This document shows positions 22,531-32,979 of a stretch of 64,000 nt of DNA, piece by piece. The DNA lies in contig JAFUWF010000019.1 of assembly GCA_017483575.1 (NCBI GenBank), forward strand, positions 124,001 to 188,000, written 5' to 3'. Every line of letters begins with the position of its first letter. The first letter of the stretch is position 1. The translations under genes were made by a program, and so were the position numbers. Under the pieces are notes generated by a model. The model saw only the letters and a list, made by a program, of their open reading frames with translations, was not told where the DNA came from and ran no database searches. The DNA is from Bacteroidales bacterium (GTDB taxonomy: Bacteria > Bacteroidota > Bacteroidia > Bacteroidales > P3).

Positions 22531-24018
22531 CTACTGTTTTTTCAGTACGATACGGAACGTTGTGCCCTGTCCGGGAACGGAATACTTCAGGTAGAGCCGT
22601 CCGCGATGGTATTGGTTCACTATGCGTCGAGCTAGCGGCAATCCCAAGCCCCATCCGCGACTCTTGGTGGTGAATCCGCTGTCGAAGATTTTCTTCTGCA
22701 CGGACGGACTCATGCCCTTGCCGGTATCGCTGATGTCGACATAGATGTTGCGGGCGTCCTGCGATCCGAGGATGGTCACTGTTCCGGCGCCCTCCATGGC
22801 ATCGATGGCGTTCTTGCAGAGGTTTTCTATCACCCATTGGAACAGGTAGCTGTTCAGCGGGGCAAGGAACTGCTCGTCCTCAGGGAATGAGACGACGAAC
22901 TGCACTTTCCTAGGTGCGCGGCTTTGCAGATAGCCTATGGCGGCGCGCACAGCCTCCTCCACACTTTCCTCCTTCAGTTCGGGCACCGACCCGATCTTTG
23001 AGAAGCGGTGTGTGATGGTCTCCAGGCGCTGGAGGTCCTTCTCCACTTCGTTGGCGTACTCATCGCTGAACTCCTTGCCACGCAGGTATTCCTTCCACGC
23101 TACGAGCGACGACAGGGGGGTGCCCAGTTGGTGGGCGGTCTCTTTGGCCAGACCCACCCAAATGCGGTTCTGCTCCATGGTGCGCGTGGTACGGAAGATG
23201 TAGTAGGTCACCAGCAGCAGCACAATGGCGATGATGAGGTAGAGCAGCGGTACCCATCGGAGGGTGCGCAGCAGGGGCGAGTTCTCGTAGTAGACGTAGG
23301 CGCGGCTGTTGTCGGGCAGGGTGATCTCGATGGGGTCGTTGATCGAGGCCATACGCTCCAGACGGGGAAGGAGCTTGGCCGGAGAGCTGACCTCCGAGGA
23401 GTCGATGTTGCCCAAGGCGATGGCCTGCGTGCGAGTGCTGTCGGCGATGACGACGGGTACGAAGACGGAGTTGTTGGTGATTTCGGCCAGGAAAGAACGA
23501 GTGAAGCCCATGAGCACATGGCGCAGTTGCGTGTAGTACTGCGACTCCTTGTAGTACAGCGTCATGGGCATGCCCCAGATGCGGTACTCGAAGGGTGGAT
23601 TCTGGGAGTATTCCTTCAGCAGGCTGCCTTCCAGTTTCTGTCCGGCAAGTTCCTGCGGAACGGTAATGATGCTGTCCTTGGCGGTGGTGATGATGATGGG
23701 TGTGCGTGCGGAGTCGACGATGTAGTTGACATAGGCCAGGCTGAAGCGGAGGTCGACATTCTGGTTGGGGTCGTCGAACGACTGGAGGATGTCGGCATAG
23801 AGCTGCATTTTGCGATGCTCGTCGAGGGTGGCCTGCTGGAAGAACTGCTGCGTGGCCGACGAAATGCGGTTGCGTTGCGCTATGGCGTTGGCCCAGAGGC
23901 GTATCTTGGCCTCCTCGCTCTCGCGTACCTGGCTGGCCACATTCTGTACCTCCCACAGCGCAAAGAGCGCCAGGGCGATGGAGAGCACCATCAGGATTAG
24001 TTTTATTCGTTGCTTCAT
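22531..24018 (-). CDS. Membrane sensor histidine kinase
   Basis: A 495-residue kinase with an N-terminal membrane helix (IKLILMVLSIALALFALWEV), a periplasmic domain of about 220 residues and a second helix (WVPLLYLIIAIVLLLVTYYI). The cytosolic part has the phospho-acceptor helix AKETAHQLGTPLSSLVAWKE, N box WVIENLCKNAIDAM, and G boxes DISDTGKGM and SRGWGLGLPLARRIV. ATG 24018 is preferred to an upstream TTG. No response regulator gene is adjacent, so it is an orphan. It follows the LolC/E-like gene by 13 bp. Confidence 0.93.
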   Translation of the reverse strand: MKQRIKLILMVLSIALALFALWEVQNVASQVRESEEAKIRLWANAIAQRNRISSATQQFFQQATLDEHRKMQLYADILQSFDDPNQNVDLRFSLAYVNYIVDSARTPIIITTAKDSIITVPQELAGQKLEGSLLKEYSQNPPFEYRIWGMPMTLYYKESQYYTQLRHVLMGFTRSFLAEITNNSVFVPVVIADSTRTQAIALGNIDSSEVSSPAKLLPRLERMASINDPIEITLPDNSRAYVYYENSPLLRTLRWVPLLYLIIAIVLLLVTYYIFRTTRTMEQNRIWVGLAKETAHQLGTPLSSLVAWKEYLRGKEFSDEYANEVEKDLQRLETITHRFSKIGSVPELKEESVEEAVRAAIGYLQSRAPRKVQFVVSFPEDEQFLAPLNSYLFQWVIENLCKNAIDAMEGAGTVTILGSQDARNIYVDISDTGKGMSPSVQKKIFDSGFTTKSRGWGLGLPLARRIVNQYHRGRLYLKYSVPGQGTTFRIVLKKQ

Positions 24019-24031
24019 CGTCTGTGGGATT

Positions 24032-25246
24032 TTAGTTTTCAATCTTCACCGCCTGTGCCGGGCTGATGTGCGAAATGTAGGCCGCCGGGAGCAGCAGTGC
24101 CAACAGGCACGCCACCAGGGTCCCCAAGCTCACAAGGATGAATATCCACGGATCGATGTCGACCGGCACATGGCTCATGGAGTAGCTCTCGGCATCCAGC
24201 TTCACCAGCTGGAGTTGTTTCTGCAACACACAGAAGGTGAGTGCCACGGCGTCGCCGATGAGGATGCCTTCGGCAATGAGTCTCGAGGCCTTGAGGAGGA
24301 AGATGCGGCGCACGGACGCATTGGTGGCACCGAGGGCCTTGAGCAGGCCTATGGTGCGTCCCTTCTCGAAAATCATGATGAGCAGCGCCGAAACGATGGC
24401 CACGGCGCACACGAGACTCATGATGGCGAGGATGAGGGTGATGTTGGAGTTCAGCAGGTCGAGCCAGGCGAAGAGGGCTGGGTTGGCCTGCTTGATGGTC
24501 TGCACCGAGTAGTCGTAGGGCAACTCGCGCTCCACGCTTTCGGCGATGGCGTCCAGGCGGTCGAAGTCGTCCACCAGCACCTCGTATCCACCCACCAAGG
24601 TGTCCTCCCATCCGTTCAGTCGTTGCACCTGGCGCAGGTCGCCGATGATATAGAGCTCGTCGAACTCCGTGAGATCCGTGTTGTAGATGCCGCAGACGGT
24701 GAAGGCTCGCGAGCGCGGGGTGTCGCCGCCCCAGAAGTAGGTGCGCATCTTGTCGCCTACGGTCAGATGCATGCGTGAGGCTATGGTGCTGGATATGAGC
24801 ACCTCGGTGGTCTCTCCGGGTAACCTTCCCCCGACGAGGCACGAGGCGAAGAACGCCGTGTCGTAGCCTTCGCTGAGGCCGCGAAACATGATGCCGTAGA
24901 TTTGTTCCTCGGTTTTCACCATGCCACCTTTGGTGGCGAAAAGCTGTATTTGGTGCACGCCAGGCACGCGCTGGATGCGGTCCACGAGGTTGGTATCCAG
25001 CACGATGGGCTCTTCCTGATAGGCTGGGGTAGAGGCGAAGTTGCTCACCGTCAGGTGGCTGCCGAAGCCCACCACCTTGGATGCTATCTCGTCTTGGAAA
25101 CCACGCAGGATGCACACAGCCATCACCATCACCACCACGCCCAGCGCTATGCTGGCCACAGCGATGACCGACAGTGGGCCCGAAAACCCCCCGCCTTCAC
25201 GGCTGCGTGGCATGAACCGTCCTGCTATGAACCGCTCAAACTGCAT
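24032..25246 (-). CDS. LolC/LolE-type ABC transporter permease (FtsX family)
   Basis: A 404-residue MacB/FtsX-fold permease: helix 1 at LSVIAVASIALGVVVMVMAV, a large periplasmic domain (residues about 60-265), then three helices including ITLILAIMSLVCAVAIVSAL and IFILVSLGTLVACLLALLLP. The N-terminal FERFIAGRF resembles lipoprotein-releasing permeases. A LolD ATPase is not adjacent. It may work with the LolA-like protein encoded at 2861, but that link is only functional inference. Confidence 0.88.
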   Translation of the reverse strand: MQFERFIAGRFMPRSREGGGFSGPLSVIAVASIALGVVVMVMAVCILRGFQDEIASKVVGFGSHLTVSNFASTPAYQEEPIVLDTNLVDRIQRVPGVHQIQLFATKGGMVKTEEQIYGIMFRGLSEGYDTAFFASCLVGGRLPGETTEVLISSTIASRMHLTVGDKMRTYFWGGDTPRSRAFTVCGIYNTDLTEFDELYIIGDLRQVQRLNGWEDTLVGGYEVLVDDFDRLDAIAESVERELPYDYSVQTIKQANPALFAWLDLLNSNITLILAIMSLVCAVAIVSALLIMIFEKGRTIGLLKALGATNASVRRIFLLKASRLIAEGILIGDAVALTFCVLQKQLQLVKLDAESYSMSHVPVDIDPWIFILVSLGTLVACLLALLLPAAYISHISPAQAVKIEN

Positions 25247-25260
25247 AGGTCTATTTGCAA

Positions 25261-25333
25261 CGGCGAATTTCTCGAATTAAGCGAAGCTGCGCGGGGCAAT
25301 TGCGTAGCTTTGTTTAATTCGCATAATTCGCCG
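25261..25333. repeat. Inverted repeat after tpiA
   Basis: CGGCGAATTTCTCGAATTAA (25261) and its inverse complement ending AATTCGCCG (25333) form 28-bp near-perfect arms with internal GAATT repeats and an 18-bp loop. It lies between tpiA and the permease gene and could terminate the tpiA transcript. Confidence 0.8.
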
Positions 25334-25341
25334 TTTGATGA

Positions 25342-26103
<762 letters not shown>

Positions 26104-26234
26104 CTTTTTTGGGGTTTTAAGGGTTATTTTTCTCTCTGTAACGCCACTTTGACATTATTATTATGTATATAGAAAAATAATTATGCCTTATGCCTGTCCC
26201 CGGCTCTCCACCAGCCCGCCGACACCCACTCATC

Positions 26235-26285
26235 TCCCATCATGGTGGGAGTTGGGTGGGAGTTGGGTGGGAGTTGGTAGGGTGT
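26235..26285. repeat. 11-mer array (TGGGAGTTGGG family)
   Basis: TGGGAGTTGGG-type 11-bp units repeat three times, ending GGTAGGG, with a partial inverse arm (CATCTCCCATCA) just upstream. A second, better paired member is at 44190-44310. The rest of the 26104-26474 gap is AT-rich and ends in the promoter listed next. Confidence 0.7.
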
Positions 26286-26423
26286 TATTGGGTGTATGAT
26301 AATGCTTCTATACTCTGGAATACAATATTCTGTGGCCATTAGGTGTTTCTGCCCTCTTTGGGGAGGGTAAATGTGTTTTTTTTAGGTGCGTATTATGTCA
26401 TTTTCACCTTTTTTTCGCTTTTT

Positions 26424-26454
26424 TTTGTAATATGAAAAATTATATGTATTTTTG
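26424..26454 (+). promoter_or_regulatory. Bacteroidota promoter for the secreted-protein module
   Basis: TTTG (26424-26427), 19-bp spacer, TATTTTTG (26447-26454); the ATG is at 26475. Confidence 0.85.
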
Positions 26455-26474
26455 CAATTCGAAAACTATTAAAC

Positions 26475-27185
26475 ATGATCGGTGTGAAAAATAAGTTAAT
26501 GATATTGCTCTTGCTCTTTTTATCGGCATCGGCAGCGTTTGCTCAGGTGAAGGTATACAGCGTCGGGGCTGAGCAGAATTTCGCTGGGAAAAGGGTTTAT
26601 TTCTGTGGAGAAGACTTTTTCAACCATGGAATAGTTGGCATATTCAGTATTCATGATGTGTTCTATTCAGGAGGTGTGTTGTCGTGGCGGGTTCTGGATA
26701 CGTCGTTGTTTGACTATATCAATGTGGAGAACTGGGTGACCGCCACGCCATCCTACGATGTGGGCGACGGGTTGCTGGAGCTGGCAACCTCTGCCGACCA
26801 CAGCACCTACCTGCTGCAGACGACCGACTATCCCGCCAAAGGCATCACTACAACGATGCCGTGGCTGGTGAAGTTCGACCATAATGTGTCTCCCATCAGC
26901 ACAGTGCAGGCAGCGGCCTGCAACTATAGGAACCAGTCGCTCGACATGGCACTTTCGGGCATGTATCCCCGGAGTTCCGGCCAAATACCCAAACTAATCA
27001 CCTACGAGCCAATAACAATCATGGCGTCATCGCTGTGCAAGCATCCGGCGGAGCTGCCAGTGAAGTATTCGTCCATTGGCATCCGTAAGCCGTATATGTA
27101 TGAGGGATCGTGGTATGCTTTTGTGCCGTCCAGTGGTGCATACAGGTATGCGGCTGCGGTAAATGTTCAAATAATATGTAACTAA
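26475..27185 (+). CDS. Secreted protein of unknown function, internally deleted paralogue
   Basis: A 236-residue protein with a signal peptide (LMILLLLFLSASAAFA). It is nearly identical in two blocks to the 438-residue protein at 28637: RVYFCGEDFFN...DVFYSGGV near residue 40, and VENWVTATPSYDV through MYPRSSG in the second half. The middle of the longer copy (about 170 residues) is missing, so this looks like the product of an in-frame internal deletion. No known domain is recognised. GC content is below the window average. Confidence 0.82.
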   Translation: MIGVKNKLMILLLLFLSASAAFAQVKVYSVGAEQNFAGKRVYFCGEDFFNHGIVGIFSIHDVFYSGGVLSWRVLDTSLFDYINVENWVTATPSYDVGDGLLELATSADHSTYLLQTTDYPAKGITTTMPWLVKFDHNVSPISTVQAAACNYRNQSLDMALSGMYPRSSGQIPKLITYEPITIMASSLCKHPAELPVKYSSIGIRKPYMYEGSWYAFVPSSGAYRYAAAVNVQIICN

Positions 27186-27198
27186 AAAAAGCAAAGTT

Positions 27199-28593
27199 GT
27201 GAAAAAGAGAAAGGCAATAATGGCAGTTGTGTTCCTGCTGTTGATGGCATCGGGACTGCGTGCGCAGTATGCGGACATGTACTACCACCTTGTGGGCGAC
27301 ACTATCGAATGGAGGCCCAACAATGGATATTTTGCATGGTGGGATTTTGAGTATTTCTATCAACATAACATTGGTGTTACTGCAAATAGACTCGAATGGA
27401 AATTTATGTATGATTCCGTCATTATGCTTCAACGTCTTTTTACACCGGTGCCATTGAAGATTATAGGAGTCGCCGGTTCACCGGTTGTGGAGAATGGAGG
27501 GCTTGTTCATAGCTTTTCTTATTCGACGGGACACCAGGATTATTTCTATGTCTACGATGCCATGCCGACGGGGCTCGTCCGTCTGGCGGAAGCACCGTGG
27601 AGTCTTTTCGACTCCTTTCGCATAGTGCATATATTGAATCACAAGCCGAATACTTTTCTAGGCCCTGGCAGTGTTCCGGATACCTGCTGCTGCTATCGTC
27701 CCACCGAAGAGTTTTTTCCGATATTCGAATACTATTTTGAGTCGGCCTTCTACGTGACGGACTCGTTCTATGTCGGGGGTAGCCTATATGGAAACTGGCA
27801 CATTGGAGATAATAGACTCGCGGCTTATCGTACTATAAAAAATGAAGCATCCCAGGGAACTTGCTCGCCGGAACACGTGATGGACTACACCTGTCGTCTT
27901 CCCGGAATAATGACAGCAATGAAGAAGAAAAATCCGTCGTCATGGATACAAGACACTAACTGGCATGATTGGGAGTGGCACACGGATTATTACCATCCCG
28001 CTGTCATCTATCCCATCGTCGAGGTGGACACCACTGTGCCCCCCGAGGGGCTGTGCCTGAAGGTGGCCAACGTGGAGGTTGAGGTGGTGGACACCACCTG
28101 TGCCGTGGTGTCGTGGGACGATTTTCCCAACTATACCGGTATCACGGTGCAGTATGGCTCTGCCAATGTCCCGCCGAACTACTGGACAAGCATAGAACTT
28201 GCAGACAGCACCTTCTGCCGCATATGCGGATTCACCACGGCGGGGCGCTACGGCGTCAGGGTGAAGGCCTACTGCGAGAAGGGTGAGACGGAGTGGAGCG
28301 ATCCGGTTTATTTCTACGCCATGGGTCAGAGCGAGCCGACATCGGCCGAACCCACGCTCCTTTCGTCGAGCACCTTCCTCTCGCCCAATCCGGCCCACAG
28401 GTCGATGGTGGTGAGTTCCAGTTTCGCTATGAAAAACATCGATATCTACAACGCACAAGGCGTGCTGGTACTCACTGTCCATCCCGATGGACACCGCCAG
28501 GAGGTTTCGCTCGAAGGGCTGCCCGTCGGCACCTATTTGGTGTCCATCGCCACCTACGGCGGCACCACGCACAAGAAATTGGAAGTAAGATAG
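27199..28593 (+). CDS. Type IX secretion substrate with fibronectin III-like and C-terminal sorting domains
   Basis: A 464-residue exported protein. A signal peptide (AIMAVVFLLLMASGLRAQ) follows a GTG start at 27199. There is a unique N-terminal region, then a fibronectin type III-like domain at about 285-375 (VEVVDTTCAVVSWDDFPNY...TEWSDPVYFYA), and a type IX sorting domain at about 390-464 with FLSPNPAHRSMVVSS, IDIYNAQGV and LPVGTYLVSI, ending THKKLEVR. It is likely attached to or released from the cell surface. A damaged second copy is at 29967. Confidence 0.88.
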   Translation: MKKRKAIMAVVFLLLMASGLRAQYADMYYHLVGDTIEWRPNNGYFAWWDFEYFYQHNIGVTANRLEWKFMYDSVIMLQRLFTPVPLKIIGVAGSPVVENGGLVHSFSYSTGHQDYFYVYDAMPTGLVRLAEAPWSLFDSFRIVHILNHKPNTFLGPGSVPDTCCCYRPTEEFFPIFEYYFESAFYVTDSFYVGGSLYGNWHIGDNRLAAYRTIKNEASQGTCSPEHVMDYTCRLPGIMTAMKKKNPSSWIQDTNWHDWEWHTDYYHPAVIYPIVEVDTTVPPEGLCLKVANVEVEVVDTTCAVVSWDDFPNYTGITVQYGSANVPPNYWTSIELADSTFCRICGFTTAGRYGVRVKAYCEKGETEWSDPVYFYAMGQSEPTSAEPTLLSSSTFLSPNPAHRSMVVSSSFAMKNIDIYNAQGVLVLTVHPDGHRQEVSLEGLPVGTYLVSIATYGGTTHKKLEVR

Positions 28594-28636
28594 CAAGAAA
28601 AAAAATGACAATAGAATTGAAAAAAAAGACAGTAAT

Positions 28637-29953
28637 ATGAATGACAGGGTTTTATTACTGATGCTGCTGATGGTAATGGCAACGAATGCCCCGGCGCAGG
28701 TTTTGGAATACGACAGCATTGTGGCGACGGAGAATTCCATTATCCGTATGGTAGACGACAGTTGCGTGCTGATATACGCGCAGGAGACGCCGACGACGGC
28801 GCATTTTGTGTTTCGCAACGAGCAGACGGGCTCCACGCTGTCCATCCCGTTCAATTTTGGCAGGGTGCACGATATGCGGATTTTCGATGGAAGAAGGGTT
28901 TATTTCTGTGGCGAAGACTTTTTTAACCAAGGGATGGTAGGCATGTTCAATATCCGGGATGTTTTTTATTCCGGAGGAGTGGTCTTTTGGCAGAGTGTAA
29001 GCACGACATTTTATGATGACATCCAGGTGGAGAGCCTGGACCGGATGGACTTGTTCACCGACAGCGGGCGTGTATGCATGGCCATGGTAGGGAAGGGGCT
29101 GTTTGACCCGATAACGATGCGGAAAGAGAAGAATATTCTGTTTTCTGCCTATTTTGACGGCAGTCAGTGGAAGTTTTACTGTGACGGGACCAAACCCTAT
29201 TTCATACACTTCACCGACATTGCCTGCCTGGAGGACGCAATAGTTGCGGCGGGGTGCGACACCAACGGGGTAGGGTGCTATCTGAAGACCTACCGTCGCA
29301 GGATGGACTTTCCTTACTTTTCGTGTACGCCGGGGTATGGATACGAGATACCGTTTATGAATCCGGAAGGGAAGGTGTTGGTGACGAAATATGCGGGCAA
29401 TACGGCTGCCGTGGTCCATTACGATGCCACGCGAGCCACCGTGTTGCACAGGGTGGTGCTCTCGGGTGTCGGGACTATAAGCAGCGGGAATGTGGAGAAC
29501 TGGGTGACCGCCACGCCATCCTACGATGTGGGCGGCGAGTTGCTGGAGTTGGCAACCTCTGCCGACCACAGCACCTACCTGCTGCAGACGACCGACTATC
29601 CTGCCAGTGGCATCACTACAACGATGCCGTGGCTGGTGAAGTTCGACCATAATGTGGCTTCCACCAGTTCGGTACAGGCAGCGGCCTGCTACTATAAGAA
29701 CCAGTCGATAGATGTAGCGCTGTCGGCTATGTATCCCCGAAGTTCGGGCTACTCCACCTACCTGGTCACATACTTGCCAATAACGAACATCTCGACGCTC
29801 CCGTGCAAGCACCCGGCATCGCTGCCTGTACACTATTCTACCATAGGCGTTCTTATGCCGGAGATGTCTGAAGGGGCTTGGCCCAAGGACTGGCCAACCG
29901 GTGGTGCATACAGGTATGCGGCTGCGGTAAATGTTCAAGTAATATGTAACTAA
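28637..29953 (+). CDS. Secreted protein of unknown function, full-length paralogue
   Basis: A 438-residue exported protein (signal VLLLMLLMVMATNAPAQ) that shares its ends with the 236-residue protein at 26475. The region unique to this copy (residues about 135-300) has short repeated strands (YFDGSQWKFYCDG, VHYDATRATVLHRV) that suggest a beta-propeller-like fold, though no known family is recognised. It begins the second copy of a tandem two-gene module. Confidence 0.85.
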   Translation: MNDRVLLLMLLMVMATNAPAQVLEYDSIVATENSIIRMVDDSCVLIYAQETPTTAHFVFRNEQTGSTLSIPFNFGRVHDMRIFDGRRVYFCGEDFFNQGMVGMFNIRDVFYSGGVVFWQSVSTTFYDDIQVESLDRMDLFTDSGRVCMAMVGKGLFDPITMRKEKNILFSAYFDGSQWKFYCDGTKPYFIHFTDIACLEDAIVAAGCDTNGVGCYLKTYRRRMDFPYFSCTPGYGYEIPFMNPEGKVLVTKYAGNTAAVVHYDATRATVLHRVVLSGVGTISSGNVENWVTATPSYDVGGELLELATSADHSTYLLQTTDYPASGITTTMPWLVKFDHNVASTSSVQAAACYYKNQSIDVALSAMYPRSSGYSTYLVTYLPITNISTLPCKHPASLPVHYSTIGVLMPEMSEGAWPKDWPTGGAYRYAAAVNVQVICN

Positions 29954-29966
29954 AAAAAGCAAAGCT

Positions 29967-30686
29967 ATGTACACCAGTGCCGTTGAAGATTATCGGAGTC
30001 GCAGGCTCGCCTTCTGTGTTTTATGGCCAATCGACTGGTTGCCATGATTATTTCTATGTCTACGATGCTACGCCGACGGGTCTTGTTCGTCTGGCGGAAG
30101 CTCCGTGGTGTCTCTTCGACTCTTCACGGTACCGCCGGAAGGAGCGTGCGTCGACGTGGCTAATGTGCAAGTGCAGTTGGTCGACAGCATCTGCGCCATG
30201 GTTCCGTGGGACGACTTTCCCAACTACGCCCGTATCGTTGTGCAGTATGGGCCCATCAACGTGTCCTCCGAGCAATGGACAAGCATCGAGATTACGGACA
30301 GTACCTTTCGCCGTATCTGCGACTTCCCCTGGACAGGCTACTATGGCCTCAGAGTGAAGGCCGAATGCGAAAAGAGAGAGACATAGTGGAGCGAACAGGT
30401 TCGTTTCTATGCCACAGCCCCGAGCGAACCTGTATCGACAGGGCCGACGCTCCTTTCGTCGAGCACCTTCCTCTCGCCCAATCCTGCTCAGGGGACGGTA
30501 GTGGTGAGCTCCAGTTTCGCTATGAACAATATCGATATCTATAATACTCAAGGTATTCTGGTGTACAACATTCATCCCGACGGCCACCGGCAGGAATTGT
30601 CTCTTGAGGGGTTGCCGGCCGGTACCTATCCTGTGGCCATTTCCACATTCGGCGGGACTACACATAAAAAATTGGTGGTAAAATGA
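29967..30686 (+). pseudogene. Decayed second copy of the type IX-secreted protein gene
   Basis: Sequence homologous to 27199-28593 in pieces. LKIIGVAGS...DYFYVYDATPTGLVRLAEAPW is in one frame, and TVPPEGACVDVANVQV onwards in another. An in-frame TAG at about 30384 replaces the Glu of ETEW, and the C-terminal sorting domain follows to a stop at 30686. The signal peptide and two internal stretches are deleted, so no functional protein is expected. This decay mirrors the deletion in the first gene of the other copy. Confidence 0.88.
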
Positions 30687-30737
30687 CGTTGTAAATGAGC
30701 CATGTATAACTTCAGAATCTGGCAAATGTTTTTTTTA

Positions 30738-30769
30738 TTTGGCAGATTTGTTTTTATTTTATATCTTTG
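30738..30769 (+). promoter_or_regulatory. Bacteroidota promoter for serC
   Basis: TTTG (30738-30741), 20-bp spacer, TATCTTTG (30762-30769); the serC ATG is 71 bp further on. Confidence 0.85.
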
Positions 30770-30840
30770 TAGCCGTATACAGAATGTGAGTTTTGTGTAT
30801 AATGAATTAAATATAAACAAATTAAAAACAAAAACAAACA

Positions 30841-31956
30841 ATGAAGACCGCTTATAATTTCAATGCAGGCCCCTGCGTCCTGCCCAAAGAGGCCATCGAG
30901 TCCACCATCGCCGCCATCCGCGACTTTGACAACACCGGTATCGGCCTGCTCGAGATCTCTCATCGTACCCCCGGTTGGGAGCGCACCATGGAAGAAACCC
31001 GCCAGCTCTGGCGCGACCTGCTGAACATCCCCGCTGAGTACGAGATTCTCTTCCTCGGTGGTGGTGCCAGCACCGGCTTTATGGATGTGCCCGCCAACCT
31101 GCTGAACAAGAAGGCCGCCTACCTCCAGACCGGCGTGTGGGCCAAGAAGGCCGCCAAGGAAGCCAAGAACTTCGGCGAGACCGTCATCGTGGCCAGCAGC
31201 GAGGACAAGACCTACAGCTACATCCCGAAGGGTTGGATCGTCCCCGCCGACGCCGACTACTTCCACATCACTACCAACAACACCATCTACGGCACCGAGA
31301 TCCGCAAGGACTTCGCCGCCAGCGAGATCAACAACGTGATGCTCGTCGCCGACATGAGCTCCGACATCATGAGCCGTCCCGTCGACGTGAAGAAGTACGG
31401 CCTCATCTACGGTGGTGCCCAGAAGAACGTCGGCCCTGCCGGTGTCACCTTCTACATCGTCCGCAAGGACATCCTCGGCAAGATCACCGACCGCCAGTAC
31501 ATGAACCCGCTGCCCACCATGGTGGACTTCCGCACCCATGCCGCCGAAGAGGCCAAGAACATCTCCATGTTCAACACGCCTCCCGTGAGCGCCATCTTCG
31601 TCATGCACGAGACCCTGAAGTGGGTTAAGAACACCATCGGCGGCGTTGCCGAGATGGAGAAGATCAACCTCAAGAAGAGCGCCATGCTCTACGAGGAGAT
31701 CGACCGCAACAGCATGTTCCGTGGCACCGCCGAGAAGGAGGACCGCTCCATCATGAACCACTGCTGGGTCATGGCCGAGGGCCGCGAGAACCTGCAGGAT
31801 GCCTTCATGGCCTTCGCCAAGGAGCGCGGCATGGTCGGCATCAAGGGTCACCGCAGTGTGGGCGGCTTCCGTGCCAGCCTCTACAACGCTTGCCCCGTCG
31901 AGGCCGTCGAGGCTCTCGTCCAGTGCATGCAGGACTTCGAGAAAGCCAACAAGTAA
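30841..31956 (+). CDS. serC: Phosphoserine aminotransferase
   Basis: PLP enzyme converting 3-phosphohydroxypyruvate to phosphoserine (and acting in pyridoxine synthesis in some bacteria). 371 residues, N-terminal YNFNAGPCVLPKEA, PLP-binding Lys195 in YGGAQKNVGPAG, and phosphate-contacting HRSVGGFRASLYNA at the end. Strong GC-rich codon bias suggests high expression. serA follows after about 100 bp. Confidence 0.97.
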   Translation: MKTAYNFNAGPCVLPKEAIESTIAAIRDFDNTGIGLLEISHRTPGWERTMEETRQLWRDLLNIPAEYEILFLGGGASTGFMDVPANLLNKKAAYLQTGVWAKKAAKEAKNFGETVIVASSEDKTYSYIPKGWIVPADADYFHITTNNTIYGTEIRKDFAASEINNVMLVADMSSDIMSRPVDVKKYGLIYGGAQKNVGPAGVTFYIVRKDILGKITDRQYMNPLPTMVDFRTHAAEEAKNISMFNTPPVSAIFVMHETLKWVKNTIGGVAEMEKINLKKSAMLYEEIDRNSMFRGTAEKEDRSIMNHCWVMAEGRENLQDAFMAFAKERGMVGIKGHRSVGGFRASLYNACPVEAVEALVQCMQDFEKANK

Positions 31957-32057
31957 AGTAAATTAACCGGTTTATGGACATCATTGACGCGCTGATGATA
32001 GCAGACGACCTCAAGGATGTCCATAAGCTTTTCAAACATATAAAACATAAGAAAAAC

Positions 32058-32978
32058 ATGAAAGTTCTCGTTGCAACAGAAAAGCCCTTTGCAAAAGTGG
32101 CTGTTGACGGAATCAAGAAAGTGGTCGAGGAGAATGGCCACCAGTTTGCCCTCCTCGAGAAATATACCGACGTGAACGACTTCTACGCCGCCGTTGCCGA
32201 TGCCGACGCCCTCATCGTCCGCTCCGACAAGGTGACCAAAGAGGTCATCGACCACGCCAAGAACCTGAAGATCGTCGTGCGCGCCGGCGCTGGCTACGAC
32301 AACCTCGACCTCGAGGCTTGCACCGCCCGTGGCATCGTCGCCATGAACACCCCCGGCCAGAACAGCAACGCCGTCGCCGAGCTCGTCATGGGTATGCTCG
32401 TCTATGCCGTCCGCAACTTCTACAACGGCAAGAGCGGCTCCGAGCTTATGGGCAAGAAACTGGGTATCCTCGCTTTCGGTAACGTGGGACGCAATGTGGC
32501 CCGCATCGCCAAGGGCTTCGGCATGGATGTCTATGCCTACGACGCCTTCATGACCGCCGAGCAGATCAACTCCAGCGCCATGGCCAAGGCCGTCGCCAGC
32601 CAGGAAGCTCTCTTCGAGACCTGCGACATTGTCTCCCTGCACATTCCCGCCACCGCCGAGACCAAGCAGAGCATCAACTACGACCTCGTGGGCAAGATGC
32701 ACAAGGGCGGCATCCTCGTCAACAGCGCCCGCAAGGAAGTCATCGACGAGGCTGGTCTGCTCAAGCTCATGGCCGAGCGCACCGACCTGAAGTACATCAC
32801 CGACATCATGCCCGATGCCGATGCCGACTTCCGCGCTTTCGAAGGCCGCTACTTCGCCACCCCCAAGAAGATGGGTGCCCAGACCGAAGAGGCCAACATC
32901 AACGCCGGTATCGCCGCCGCCAACCAGATTGCCGACTTCTTCAAGACCGGTAACAAGAAATTCCAGGTCAACAAGTAA
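32058..32978 (+). CDS. serA: D-3-phosphoglycerate dehydrogenase, short (type III) form
   Basis: Oxidises 3-phosphoglycerate to 3-phosphohydroxypyruvate, the step before SerC. The 306-residue protein has the 2-hydroxyacid dehydrogenase fold with NAD loop GILAFGNVGRNVARIA and NSARKEVIDEAGL, and no ACT regulatory domain. The usual catalytic His (TPHIGA in most homologues) is replaced: the segment reads TPKKMGAQTEEAN, as in the lysine subtype known from Bacteroidota and Entamoeba. ATG 32058 is chosen from alignment with the family; an in-frame ATG at 31974 would add an unlikely 28 residues. Confidence 0.94.
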   Translation: MKVLVATEKPFAKVAVDGIKKVVEENGHQFALLEKYTDVNDFYAAVADADALIVRSDKVTKEVIDHAKNLKIVVRAGAGYDNLDLEACTARGIVAMNTPGQNSNAVAELVMGMLVYAVRNFYNGKSGSELMGKKLGILAFGNVGRNVARIAKGFGMDVYAYDAFMTAEQINSSAMAKAVASQEALFETCDIVSLHIPATAETKQSINYDLVGKMHKGGILVNSARKEVIDEAGLLKLMAERTDLKYITDIMPDADADFRAFEGRYFATPKKMGAQTEEANINAGIAAANQIADFFKTGNKKFQVNK

Positions 32979-32979
32979 G

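Noticed and set aside
28655..29974. 439-residue minus-strand frame opposite the 28637 gene
   Set aside because: Shadow frame; no start context, signal or domain, while the sense frame has a signal peptide and a paralogue.
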